A model generated the notes under the pieces. It searched no databases, was not told the DNA's origin, and worked only from the letters and a program-made list of their open reading frames with translations. A program made the position numbers and the translations under genes. DNA of 64,000 bases from Streptomyces tendae (GTDB lineage Bacteria; Actinomycetota; Actinomycetes; Streptomycetales; Streptomycetaceae). The stretch lies in assembly GCF_014650435.1 (NCBI RefSeq), contig NZ_BMUY01000021.1:61276-125275 (forward strand). The letters are read 5' to 3'. Each line of letters begins with the position of its first letter. The stretch's first letter is position 1. Below are positions 1 through 7,407 of the stretch, piece after piece.

Positions 1-377
1 CTGAGGGCCAGCATCAGCGTCTCCGAGGTGTGGCACACGACGTCGACCCGCACGCGCGGCGCCGCGAACGCCTCCGCCAGGCGCGGCCCGAGCGCCACCA
101 TCGTCGGCTGCGGCTCGGCCCGCGGCGCGGCGGGCTCGGCGATGCGGGGCGGGCTGCCCTTGCTGACGTTGGTGAGCAGGCCGTCCTCCTGGAGCGCGCG
201 CAGGGCCTGGCGGACGGTGCCGCGCTCCACGCCGAACTCGTCGGCCAGTTCGGCCTGGGTGGGCAGGCGGTCGCCCGCCTTGAGGTCTCCCTGGCGGATC
301 CGCTCCCGCAGGGCCTCGGCGATCTCCTGGGACGAGAGCCTTCTGCTGCCGTTCACGGACACGTTCTCCTGAGTCAC
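1..377 (-). CDS. devA: GntR-family regulator, DevA-like (partial, N-terminal part)
   Basis: Only the N-terminal ~125 residues lie in the window; the gene runs off the left edge. A winged-helix GntR domain is clear, with the family pattern LPTQAELADEFGVERGTVRQAL followed in sequence by the wing (seen here as key residues Pro, Glu, Phe-Gly-Val, Gly-Thr-Val-Arg-Gln). The start used is GTG at 375-377; an in-frame TTG lies two codons upstream. The protein is a close paralogue of the regulator at 747-1652, and the pair matches what is known of DevA/DevE, GntR regulators of aerial development in S. coelicolor. The promoter carries an 8-bp inverted repeat at 401-437. The symbol rests on family resemblance and gene order, not on a search. 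Confidence 0.8.
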   Translation of the reverse strand, partial: MTQENVSVNGSRRLSSQEIAEALRERIRQGDLKAGDRLPTQAELADEFGVERGTVRQALRALQEDGLLTNVSKGSPPRIAEPAAPRAEPQPTMVALGPRLAEAFAAPRVRVDVVCHTSETLMLAL

Positions 378-400
378 GACCAAACGCTACAACTTCGACC

Positions 401-437
401 TACCTATAGGGAGTTGTTTGAAACTTGTTTATAGGTA
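401..437. promoter_or_regulatory. Inverted repeat, candidate GntR operator
   Basis: TACCTATA at 401-408 is mirrored perfectly by TATAGGTA at 430-437, with a 21-nt spacer. It is A/T-rich against the surrounding background and sits about 25 bp upstream of the devA-like start codon, where an autoregulatory operator would be expected. Binding by DevA is inference. Confidence 0.45.
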
Positions 438-464
438 GTAGCCAAGTGGGGACAACATAGGCAG

Positions 465-479
465 AGTTGGTTGCCAACT
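465..479. promoter_or_regulatory. Palindrome AGTTGG-N3-CCAACT, shared operator candidate (copy 1)
   Basis: AGTTGG and CCAACT flank a 3-nt centre, upstream of the first small membrane protein. A longer version of the same palindrome occurs at 1739-1755 in the equivalent position before the second one, which suggests a shared regulator, perhaps DevA/DevE. Confidence 0.45.
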
Positions 480-548
480 TCGCCAGGTTGGTGGAAGTTT
501 ACCTCCTGGAACGAAGCACCTCCCGAACTTCCCGAAGGGGGGAAGACC

Positions 549-737
549 ATGCCCGTCCTCACCCTGGTCTCCGCGGTCTTCGTCATCGCCTTCGAGCAGA
601 TCGTCCAGTGGAAGTACGGTGCCACCGGCATCGTCGGCCTGCTCCTGCTCACCATAGGCATCAAGGCCAAGAGCCCCTCCGTCAGCTCCGCCGGAGCGGT
701 GCTGCTGGCCCTCCTGGTCGCGGGTCCCGCGCTGTGA
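549..737 (+). CDS. Small membrane protein, 62 aa, paralogue 1
   Basis: ATG at 549 follows a purine-rich GAAGGGGGGAAG ribosome-binding region. The product is 62 aa and almost wholly hydrophobic, with two likely membrane spans (about residues 3-14 plus 27-38, and 47-60) around a conserved centre FEQ-x-VQWKYG and GIKAK. The protein at 1812-1997 shares this centre almost residue for residue (FEQ, VQWKYG, G-I, IGIKAK), so the two arose by duplication together with their neighbouring GntR genes. The function is unknown to me. The divergent arrangement with a GntR regulator suggests control by it. Confidence 0.8.
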   Translation: MPVLTLVSAVFVIAFEQIVQWKYGATGIVGLLLLTIGIKAKSPSVSSAGAVLLALLVAGPAL

Positions 738-746
738 GGGGGACGG

Positions 747-1652
747 TCAGCCCGTGAGCACCAACTCCGAGCTGATCGTCCCCCACAGCGCGTCGAACCA
801 CAGCCGGGACTGCTTCACGAACACGCCGTCGCGCAGGCCACCGCCCTGATCGAAGGCGAACAGCGTCGAGCGGATGCCCTCCGCGTCGTACATCTCCAGC
901 GGCTCGTGGTCGATCTCCTGCTCGCGCCGGCTGAGGGTGTAGTACGCGAAGAGGGCCTCGCTGCCGTTGAGCACGTACAGCTTCACGGGCGGGGTGAAGG
1001 GCAGCGCCCGGAAGGAGACGCGCACGTCTATGCCGTGCGTGGCGCGCAGGCCCAGCAGGTTGTGCTGGAGCACCTGGCCCTGGGCGTTGCGCATCGCCAG
1101 CCATCGCTCGTGCACCGGGCCGACCGCCGCGCCGCCCGAGACCGCCACCGGGAAGGCGAGGTCGATGTCACTGCTCGGCAGCAGGACCCGGACGTCGATC
1201 TTGGCCGGTTTCAGCCGCCCCGCGTGGATCTGGCGCAGCGGCTCGCCGAGGGCGAGGGTGAGGGAGACGGAGGTCAGGCAGAGGGCGTCGACCTCGACGT
1301 GCTCGGCGGCGAAGGCCGCCGCGATCCGGGAGGCGAGGGCCACGGTGGTGGGCATCGGCCGCGCCTCGGGACCGGCCTGGGGGCCGTACAGGTCGGGCGC
1401 GACGGTCGCCGGGCTCCCCTTGGACACATTGGTGAGCAGACGTTCCGACTGCAGGGTGCGCAGGGCCTGGCGGACGGTGCCGCGCTCCACGCCGAACTCC
1501 TCGGCCAACTGGGCCTGCGTGGGCATGCGCTGACCCGGCCGCAGCCGACCGGACCTGATCCGGGCGCGCAGCTCGTCGGCCACCTCTCGATGTGTTGGCT
1601 GTGGCCGCTGCGGTCTCTCCCGCCCGTTGACGGGGACGTGTTCCGGCTCCAC
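747..1652 (-). CDS. devE: GntR-family regulator, DevE-like
   Basis: A 301-aa protein with an N-terminal winged helix (about residues 20-90; MPTQAQLAEEFGVERGTVRQ) and a C-terminal ligand-type domain of some 200 residues. The start chosen is GTG at 1650-1652 (an in-frame TTG lies at 1656-1658). It closely resembles the truncated regulator at the left edge in both the DNA-binding domain and the linker (LLTNVSKGSP). In S. coelicolor the devA and devE paralogues lie close together and affect aerial growth; this arrangement matches. Its stop codon lies about 10 bp from the stop of the first small membrane gene, so these two genes are convergent. The divergent partner is the second small membrane protein. 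Confidence 0.8.
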   Translation of the reverse strand: MEPEHVPVNGRERPQRPQPTHREVADELRARIRSGRLRPGQRMPTQAQLAEEFGVERGTVRQALRTLQSERLLTNVSKGSPATVAPDLYGPQAGPEARPMPTTVALASRIAAAFAAEHVEVDALCLTSVSLTLALGEPLRQIHAGRLKPAKIDVRVLLPSSDIDLAFPVAVSGGAAVGPVHERWLAMRNAQGQVLQHNLLGLRATHGIDVRVSFRALPFTPPVKLYVLNGSEALFAYYTLSRREQEIDHEPLEMYDAEGIRSTLFAFDQGGGLRDGVFVKQSRLWFDALWGTISSELVLTG

Positions 1653-1738
1653 GACCAAACCCTACAACTTCTCGCCATCTTCCGGCAGTTCAAGGAAAGG
1701 TGGTTATGAGACGCTTCCAAGCGGAGATAAGTACAGTG

Positions 1739-1755
1739 AAGTTGGCAGCCAACTT
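1739..1755. promoter_or_regulatory. Perfect 17-nt palindrome, shared operator candidate (copy 2)
   Basis: AAGTTGGCAGCCAACTT is perfectly symmetrical about one central base. It lies in the divergent promoter region between the DevE-like gene and the second small membrane protein. The related AGTTGG-N3-CCAACT at 465-479 lies in the matching place of the other module. Confidence 0.5.
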
Positions 1756-1811
1756 GAGCAACGTGGTCGAACCTCACCAGGGTTGGCCACCACGGTGACA
1801 GGGGGTCCACC

Positions 1812-1997
1812 ATGCCGCTCATCGCCATCGTCGTCGCCGCTCTGGCCATCGGGTTCGAGCAGCTCGTGCAGTGGAAGTACGGGCCGATGGGCATCATCGC
1901 GTTCGTCGCGCTGTCCATCGGCATCAAGGCGAAGAACACCATGATCGGCGGTGTGGGTGCGGTGATCCTCGTGATGCTGCTCGCCCAGTCCGGCTGA
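1812..1997 (+). CDS. Small membrane protein, 61 aa, paralogue 2
   Basis: ATG at 1812 sits a few bases after a GACAGGGGGTCC purine stretch. The 61-aa product has the same build as the 62-aa protein at 549-737: a short hydrophobic N-terminus, the FEQLVQWKYG centre, then IGIKAK and a hydrophobic tail. It is likely an inner-membrane protein with two spans. Function unknown. It is followed by a strong hairpin at 2008-2055. Confidence 0.8.
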   Translation: MPLIAIVVAALAIGFEQLVQWKYGPMGIIAFVALSIGIKAKNTMIGGVGAVILVMLLAQSG

Positions 1998-2007
1998 ACC
2001 GACGTAC

Positions 2008-2055
2008 TGACGGCCGGGCCCCCTTCCGGAGGGGAGCCGGGAGCCCGGCCGGTCA
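2008..2055 (+). terminator. Hairpin terminator after small membrane gene
   Basis: GGCCGGGC (2012-2019) pairs with GCCCGGCC (2043-2050), extended by TGAC/GTCA (2008-2011 with 2052-2055) across a one-base bulge. A shorter inner stem CCCCTTCC/GGAGGGG fits inside. There is no U tract, as is common in Streptomyces. Confidence 0.6.
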
Positions 2056-2184
2056 GTAGGCACCACGCACAACAAGCACAGAAAGCACGACAGGCACAAC
2101 AACCACAACCACAACTGAAGAGCACGTCGAAGTACCCGCGCTACGGATGCGCACGTCCACCGTCACCGGAGGAAGGGAGTCACC

Positions 2185-3441
2185 TCAGAACATGTCCGGG
2201 CACCAAGGCCGCCTGGACGTACGCAGCAGGGCGTCGACCACACGGGCGGCGCCCGCTCGTTCTTCCCGCACCCGGCCGAGCGCGGCCAGCCGTACGGCCG
2301 AGGCGTCGCCCAGCCACAGCGCTCCCAACTCCGCCACGTCGAGCACGAGATGGGCGCTCTCGGTGGTCGGCACGCAGGACGCCCCGTCCGGCCCCGCCTC
2401 CAGCCGCCACCGCCCGCCGGTGAGGCCTCCCCGGTCCACGACCTCGAGGACCAGCGCGCCCTGCCCGTCGTACGTCCGCGCCTCCAGCGCCCGCGCGACG
2501 TCCAGGATCCGCACCCACAGCCAGTCGGCCTGCGTGGTGATGCGGGCGGCGCGCGGGTCCGGCAGGAGGTGCGGGAGCAGGTCGTCCGGGGAGCGCCAGC
2601 CGCTCTTCACCGTCTGGACCCAGTCGATCGAGCAGAGGTAGTGCCACAGCGCCCGCTCGGCGGCCGGGGTGACAGCGAGCAGCCACTCGACGGTCGCCGT
2701 GTTCAGCGGCTGCTTGGCGTCGCCCCAGTGGTCGTCGGTGCGGTACGAGGCCAGGCCCTCGACCTCGCCGTCCGCCGAGCGGTACAGGGCGTAGTACGGC
2801 TCGGTCCAGGGCGTGCCGTTCATGTTCACGACGCCGGTCCTGGCCTGCCACCACAGCTCGGTGCGGCTGACCGCGCCCGGCTGGGCCCGGCGCAGCCGCT
2901 CGTGCAGCTCGGGGCCGAGCTTACGGACGTCCGCGCCGTCCACCAGGTCGATCCTGCCGCCGTCCTCCGGGGCCGCCCAGCGCCGGTCGAGGCCGGCCCG
3001 GGGCACGTCGACCGCCCACTCGGTCAGGGTGGTGGCGGGGCCGAAGCCGTACCGGCCGTAGATCGGGTACTCCGCCGCGATCAGCGTCGCGACCACGTCC
3101 CCGCGCTCCTTCGCCGCGGCCAGGTCCTGCGCCATCATCCGGGTGAGCAGGCCGCGGCGGCGGTGGGTCGCGGTGACGGTGACGTTGGAGACGGCGTCGG
3201 CCCGGACGGGGGCGCCGCCGACGGCGGTCAGCTCCTGGTCGAAGGACCGGAAGGTCGCCACGCACCGGTCGCCGTCGAAGGCGCCGAGCGACCGGCCGGG
3301 CACGAACTGCCGGCGCCGCGCCTCCAGCTGCTCCTCGGCCACGGCGGGCGGCTGCAGGAACCCGGTGTTCAGGGCCCGGTTCCAGTCGGGGAACTCGGCC
3401 TCGGTGATGGGACGTACGTCTATCTCGGTGCGGCGGCTCAT
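2185..3441 (-). CDS. Eis-like GNAT N-acetyltransferase
   Basis: A 418-aa protein starting at ATG 3439-3441. It fits the Eis family (about 400 aa): an N-terminal GNAT domain (residues about 8-150) with the acetyl-CoA loop VTATHRRRGLLTRMM, a second degenerate GNAT fold, and a C-terminal sterol-carrier-like domain (about 310-415). Family members acetylate amines on small molecules or lysines; the substrate cannot be told from sequence. It is transcribed towards the small membrane gene and separated from it by a CA-rich intergenic stretch. It probably stands alone, since the next upstream gene ends 70 bp away at 3513. Confidence 0.85.
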   Translation of the reverse strand: MSRRTEIDVRPITEAEFPDWNRALNTGFLQPPAVAEEQLEARRRQFVPGRSLGAFDGDRCVATFRSFDQELTAVGGAPVRADAVSNVTVTATHRRRGLLTRMMAQDLAAAKERGDVVATLIAAEYPIYGRYGFGPATTLTEWAVDVPRAGLDRRWAAPEDGGRIDLVDGADVRKLGPELHERLRRAQPGAVSRTELWWQARTGVVNMNGTPWTEPYYALYRSADGEVEGLASYRTDDHWGDAKQPLNTATVEWLLAVTPAAERALWHYLCSIDWVQTVKSGWRSPDDLLPHLLPDPRAARITTQADWLWVRILDVARALEARTYDGQGALVLEVVDRGGLTGGRWRLEAGPDGASCVPTTESAHLVLDVAELGALWLGDASAVRLAALGRVREERAGAARVVDALLRTSRRPWCPDMF

Positions 3442-3512
3442 ACGCTCACCGTAGATCGCCGGCCCGGCCGCGTCTCGGGGATTAAACAGGGCGGCCCCGA
3501 AGGCCCCGGCCG

Positions 3513-4541
3513 TCAGAAGGACGCCCGGATCTCCCCCACCTCCCGGCCGCCGCCCAGCAGCGGTGCGCGCCCGATGCGCTCGACGACCGGCGCGTCCACG
3601 CCCAGCAGCGTCAGGGCGCGGGCCAGCACCGGACCCAGCGCCCGGGTCGCGCCGTCCTCGATCTTGAAGGCGAGGGCGCGGCCGTCGGGCAGGGCGACCG
3701 CCTGGACGGCCTCCGCGCCCATCTTGGAGAGCGTGCCGGGCACCTCCCGCATCAGCCAGGTGTCGGCGCGGCGGCTGCCGGCCACGTACTCGGGGTGGGC
3801 GCGCATCGCGTCGGCGACCCGGCGCTCGGCCGAACCGGGCTCGGCGGCGACGAAGGAGCGGAAGGCGCGGGCCAGCCCGACCAGGCTGATCGCCATCAGC
3901 GGCGCCCCGCACCCGTCGGTGCCGACGGCGGCGACCGGCTCGCCCGCCGCGTCCTCCACAACCCTGTGGATGACGCGCTGGAGCGGGTGCTCCGGGTCGA
4001 GGTAGGTCTCCAGCGGCCAGCCCTGCTGCGCGCAGACCGCCAGCATCGCGGTGTGCTTGCCGGAGCAGTTCATGGTGACGCGGTCGGGCACGGCACCCGA
4101 CGCCAGGTACGTCTCCCGCTCCTCGGCGTCCAGCGGCAGGTCGGGCGGGCACTGGAGCAGCGCCGGGTCCAGGCCGTACTCGTCCAGCATCTTGCGGGCC
4201 AGATCGCGGTGAAACGGTTCTCCGGAGTGGCTAGCGGCGGCCAGCGCCAGCCGCTCCCCCGCGAGGTCCAGGCCCGCCCGCAGCACGCCCGCCGCCTGCA
4301 TCGGCTTGTTGGAGGAGCGCGGGAAGACCGGCGCCGTCACCTCGCCCAGCGCCAGCTCCACCGCCCCGTCGGCGCCCAGCACCACCAGGCTGCCCCGGTG
4401 CCGCCCCTCGACGAAGCCGGACCGGACGACCTCGGCGAGGACGGGCGGCACGACGGGCGACAGGGCGGACGTGGGCGCGCCCTGGACCGCATGCGACGGC
4501 TGCGGCGGCTGGGGCGTTTGTGACGGCTGGGGCGCGGGCAT
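3513..4541 (-). CDS. L-asparaginase II-type protein
   Basis: A 342-aa protein of the asparaginase_II family (PF06089 type), unrelated in sequence to the E. coli AnsA/AnsB enzymes. Typical landmarks are FPRSSNKPMQA near residue 74, SHSGE near 107, MNCSGKHTAML near 157 and GTDGCGAP near 211. The expected reaction is hydrolysis of L-asparagine to aspartate and ammonia, in the cytoplasm. The first ~25 residues are Pro/Gln-rich and not conserved in the family. The gene lies 90 bp downstream of rsiG on the same strand, and no functional link is evident. Confidence 0.85.
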   Translation of the reverse strand: MPAPQPSQTPQPPQPSHAVQGAPTSALSPVVPPVLAEVVRSGFVEGRHRGSLVVLGADGAVELALGEVTAPVFPRSSNKPMQAAGVLRAGLDLAGERLALAAASHSGEPFHRDLARKMLDEYGLDPALLQCPPDLPLDAEERETYLASGAVPDRVTMNCSGKHTAMLAVCAQQGWPLETYLDPEHPLQRVIHRVVEDAAGEPVAAVGTDGCGAPLMAISLVGLARAFRSFVAAEPGSAERRVADAMRAHPEYVAGSRRADTWLMREVPGTLSKMGAEAVQAVALPDGRALAFKIEDGATRALGPVLARALTLLGVDAPVVERIGRAPLLGGGREVGEIRASF

Positions 4542-4631
4542 CGGCGGTGGCCTTCCGAACGGGCGACCCCCCGCGGCGACGGCCCGGGATCACCGGGCCC
4601 CGGAGGGCGGCGCGGCTGGCCGCCCCCCGTG

Positions 4632-5306
4632 TCACACGAGCAGGTCGTCGACTTGTGCTTCCCCCTCACGGTACCGGCGTGCGATCTCCGCGCTGCAGCC
4701 GTCCGCCGTGCGCTGGAGCCGCTGCCGGCTCCGGGAGACCTGCTGCTCGTAGCGCACGAGCCGCCCCATGCCGGTGGTCAGCTCGACGTCGGTGCGGGCC
4801 GTCAGGTCGGACAGCTCCACCTCGCCCATCATCTCCGCGGCCAGCCGCCTGCACTCCTCGCTGCGCGGAGTGGCCAGCGTCACGTGCCGGGCGGAGGAAC
4901 GCTGCCGGGCGGGCGCGTCGGCGAGGATCTCCGACAGCCGCTCCACCACCGACCCGGTCGTCGCGGTGGTCACCACGGACGACGACGTCGGCCCGCGCCC
5001 CGCCAGCTCCGCGCGCAGGATGTCGATACGGCCCTGCAACAGCCGCCGTACGTAGCTGAGGTCGGCCTCCTCGCGCTGGGCGTCCCGGCGCAGCGTGCGC
5101 AGCTCCGGCAGGCTCAGGGCGGTCAGGTCCCGCTCCGGCGGGTCCGCCTGTGGCTCCGCCGGCAGCTCGGGGCTGTCCGTGCGCTGCAGGGGCGCCCTGG
5201 GCGCCTCCAGACCACCCAGGCCGGCCGGACCACTCGGACCGCCCCGCCCACTCGGACATGTCAACGCGGCAGTCCCGAACGACCGCCCCGTACTCGGTGT
5301 GCTCAT
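4632..5306 (-). CDS. rsiG: RsiG, c-di-GMP-dependent anti-sigma factor for WhiG
   Basis: A 224-aa protein with the two diagnostic E(X)3S(X)2R(X)3Q(X)3D helices that bind a c-di-GMP dimer. Motif 1 is E80, S84, R87, Q91, D95; motif 2 is E187, S191, R194, Q198, D202. Both are complete, and the spacing matches the antiparallel coiled-coil described for S. venezuelae RsiG. With c-di-GMP the protein holds the sporulation sigma factor WhiG inactive. The N-terminal ~55 residues are low-complexity (Gly/Pro). The start is ATG 5304-5306; an upstream in-frame start near 5357 would add an unconserved basic tail. WhiG itself is not in the window. Confidence 0.92.
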   Translation of the reverse strand: MSTPSTGRSFGTAALTCPSGRGGPSGPAGLGGLEAPRAPLQRTDSPELPAEPQADPPERDLTALSLPELRTLRRDAQREEADLSYVRRLLQGRIDILRAELAGRGPTSSSVVTTATTGSVVERLSEILADAPARQRSSARHVTLATPRSEECRRLAAEMMGEVELSDLTARTDVELTTGMGRLVRYEQQVSRSRQRLQRTADGCSAEIARRYREGEAQVDDLLV

Positions 5307-5484
5307 GTGCCTCAACCGTCCCCTCGCCCGGCGTCTGGGAGCATCGTGCCACCCCAAGTGGCCGCTATGTGAACGAGTGCCCCCGATCGGCCACGATCGG
5401 CCCCAGATGGGGGGTTCGCAGTGATAAGAAACCCCCTACGGTCCCGCCCGTCCACACCCTGGGGGCGCACGGCATCATTACGGG

Positions 5485-5910
5485 ATGCGTGCAGTGGTGC
5501 AGAGGGTGGACGGCGCGAGCGTCGTCGTGGACGGCGAGACGGTGGGCGCGATCGACGGCGAGGGCCTGTGCGTCCTGGTCGGCGTCACGCACGACGACAC
5601 CAAGGAGAAGGCGGCGCAGCTGGCCAGGAAGCTCTGGTCGGTGCGGATCCTGCACGACGAGAAGTCGTGCAGCGACCTCGACGCCCCGCTGCTGGTGATC
5701 AGCCAGTTCACTCTTTATGGCGACGCCCGCAAGGGCCGCCGCCCCACCTGGAACGCGGCCGCACCCGGCGACGTCGCCGAACCGCTGGTCGACGAGGTCG
5801 TCGCGCACCTGCGCGCGCTGGGCGCGACCGTGGCGACTGGCCGCTTCGGCGCGCAGATGCGGGTGTCCCTGACGAACGACGGCCCCTTCACGGTCCTCGT
5901 GGAGGTCTGA
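5485..5910 (+). CDS. dtd: D-aminoacyl-tRNA deacylase
   Basis: A 141-aa protein, the usual length for the DTD family. It removes D-amino acids from mischarged tRNA. Family motifs are visible: MRAVVQRVDGASV at the N-terminus, SQFTLYGD near residue 74, and NDGPFTV near 131, which holds the Gly-cisPro pair used for chiral selection. It is a single gene, divergent from rsiG and convergent with ygfZ. ATG 5485 is the natural start. Confidence 0.95.
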   Translation: MRAVVQRVDGASVVVDGETVGAIDGEGLCVLVGVTHDDTKEKAAQLARKLWSVRILHDEKSCSDLDAPLLVISQFTLYGDARKGRRPTWNAAAPGDVAEPLVDEVVAHLRALGATVATGRFGAQMRVSLTNDGPFTVLVEV

Positions 5911-5940
5911 GCCCGTCGAGGTCCGAGCCCGTCGAGGTCC
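5909..5940. repeat. Tandem 16-bp direct repeat
   Basis: GAGCCCGTCGAGGTCC occurs twice head-to-tail (5909-5924 and 5925-5940), beginning at the dtd stop codon, in the convergent gap before ygfZ. A degenerate third unit precedes it inside the gene. It is probably a slippage product. Confidence 0.8.
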
Positions 5941-5968
5941 GAGCCCCGCCCTTCAGGGCATCAGGGCA

Positions 5969-6934
5969 TCAGGGCTCGACGACGGTCTCCTGTGCGGCCG
6001 CGGTCTCCTCGGCCATCAGCCGCGCGTCCACCGGTACGTTCCGCTTGATCAGGGCGAGGGCGACCGGGCCCAGCTCGTGGTGGCGCACGGACGTGGTGAC
6101 GAAACCGATCTTCCGGCCGTCGGGCCCGTCGTCCGCGAGCCGGATCTCCGCCCCGTTCGGCGGCAGGTGGACCTCGCTGCCGTCCAGGTGCAGGAAGACC
6201 AGCCGGCGCGGCGGCTTGCCGAGGTTCTGCACCCGGGCGACGGTCTCCTGCCCGCGGTAGCAGCCCTTCTGGAGGTGCACGGCCGTGCCGATCCAGCCCA
6301 GCTCGTGCGGGATGGTCCGGTGGTCGGTCTCGAAGCCGAGGCGCGGCCGGTGCTGCTCGACCCGCAGCGCCTCGTGGGCGAGGATCCCGGCCGCGGGCCC
6401 GGCCTCGGCGGCGAAGCTCTCCAGCTCCTCCCGCGGCAGGAAGAGGTCACGCCCGTACGGCGTCTCGCGGACGACGGCCGAGGCGGGGGCCTGGGCGATC
6501 GAACCGGCCGGCAGGTGCACGACGGCGGTGTCGGCGGTGCGGTCGGCGACCTCGACCCGGTAGAAGAACTTCATCGACTCCAGGTAGGCGATCAGCGCCT
6601 CCTGGCTGCCGGGCTCGACGTGGGCCCAGACGCTCGTGCCGTCGTCGACGAGGTACAGGGCGTGTTCGATGTGGCCGTTCGCGGAGAGGATCAGCGCCTC
6701 GGTGGCCTGGCCGGTGGGCAGGTCGCTGACGTGCTGGGTGAGCAGCAGGTGCAGCCAGCTCAGCCGGTCGTCGCCCGTGACGGTGACGACACCGCGGTGG
6801 GAGAGGTCGACGAAGCCGGTGCCGTCGGCGAGGGCACGCTGCTCGCGGAACAGGTCGCCGTAGTGGGCGGCGACGCCTTCGTCCACCCCCTCGGCGGGAA
6901 CGGCGCCGGGCAGGGACAGCAGGGGGCTCTTCAT
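5969..6934 (-). CDS. ygfZ: YgfZ-type folate-binding protein
   Basis: A 321-aa member of the YgfZ/GcvT family, which supports iron-sulfur cluster enzymes using tetrahydrofolate. The signature K-G-C-Y-x-G-Q-E is present at residues 223-230 (QKGCYRGQE), including the conserved Cys. The N-terminal GcvT-like domain and C-terminal barrel are both there. It is transcribed from the same strand as nur, 20 bp downstream of it, and so may be cotranscribed with it. Confidence 0.92.
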   Translation of the reverse strand: MKSPLLSLPGAVPAEGVDEGVAAHYGDLFREQRALADGTGFVDLSHRGVVTVTGDDRLSWLHLLLTQHVSDLPTGQATEALILSANGHIEHALYLVDDGTSVWAHVEPGSQEALIAYLESMKFFYRVEVADRTADTAVVHLPAGSIAQAPASAVVRETPYGRDLFLPREELESFAAEAGPAAGILAHEALRVEQHRPRLGFETDHRTIPHELGWIGTAVHLQKGCYRGQETVARVQNLGKPPRRLVFLHLDGSEVHLPPNGAEIRLADDGPDGRKIGFVTTSVRHHELGPVALALIKRNVPVDARLMAEETAAAQETVVEP

Positions 6935-6954
6935 ACGCCCAGCCTACGACTCGC

Positions 6955-7392
6955 TTACGACTCGGTAGTTGAACCCTTCAGGGAACAGCTCTCGCACCGG
7001 CCGAAGATCGCGAAGTGCTTCATGTCGGTGTCGAAGCCGAACTGCTCGCGCAGCTTGGCGGTGAAGTCGGCGGCCACCGACAGATCGGCCTCGATCACGT
7101 TCGTGCAGTCCCGGCAGACCAGGTGGATGTGGTGGTGCCGGTCGGCCAGGTGGTACGTGGGCGCACCGTGCCCGAGGTGGGCGTGGCTGACCAGCCCCAG
7201 CTCCTCAAGGAGCTCCAGCGTGCGGTACACGGTGGAGATGTTGATCCCCGACGCCGTCTTCCGCACCTGGCCGAGGATGTCGTCGGGGGTCGCGTGCTCG
7301 AGGGTGTCCACGGCTTCGAGCACCAGCTGCCGCTGGGGCGTCAGCCGGTAGCCGCGCTGCCTGAGGTCGCTCTTCCAGTCGGTGCTCACCAC
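6955..7392 (-). CDS. nur: Nur, nickel-responsive Fur-family repressor
   Basis: A 145-aa Fur protein. The residues reported for the nickel site of S. coelicolor Nur (His70, His72, His126) and for its second metal site (His33, His86, His88, His90) all occur at those positions. Two CxxC pairs (Cys93/96 and Cys133/136) could hold a structural metal. Nur controls nickel uptake and the switch between nickel- and iron-containing superoxide dismutase. The gene starts 16 bp downstream of the nitrobindin gene on the same strand and is followed by ygfZ. Confidence 0.95.
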   Translation of the reverse strand: MVSTDWKSDLRQRGYRLTPQRQLVLEAVDTLEHATPDDILGQVRKTASGINISTVYRTLELLEELGLVSHAHLGHGAPTYHLADRHHHIHLVCRDCTNVIEADLSVAADFTAKLREQFGFDTDMKHFAIFGRCESCSLKGSTTES

Positions 7393-7407
7393 ACCACGAG
7401 TCTAGGA

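Noticed and set aside
1274..2125. Cys-rich open frame (CGCGCCACRAFCACC) on the minus strand
   Set aside because: Its N-terminus is translation of the CA-rich intergenic tract and the rest is out of frame with devE; no RBS.
5409..5437. Short G5/C5 hairpin ahead of dtd
   Set aside because: Only a 7-bp stem that fits neither a terminator of a known gene nor a conserved motif.
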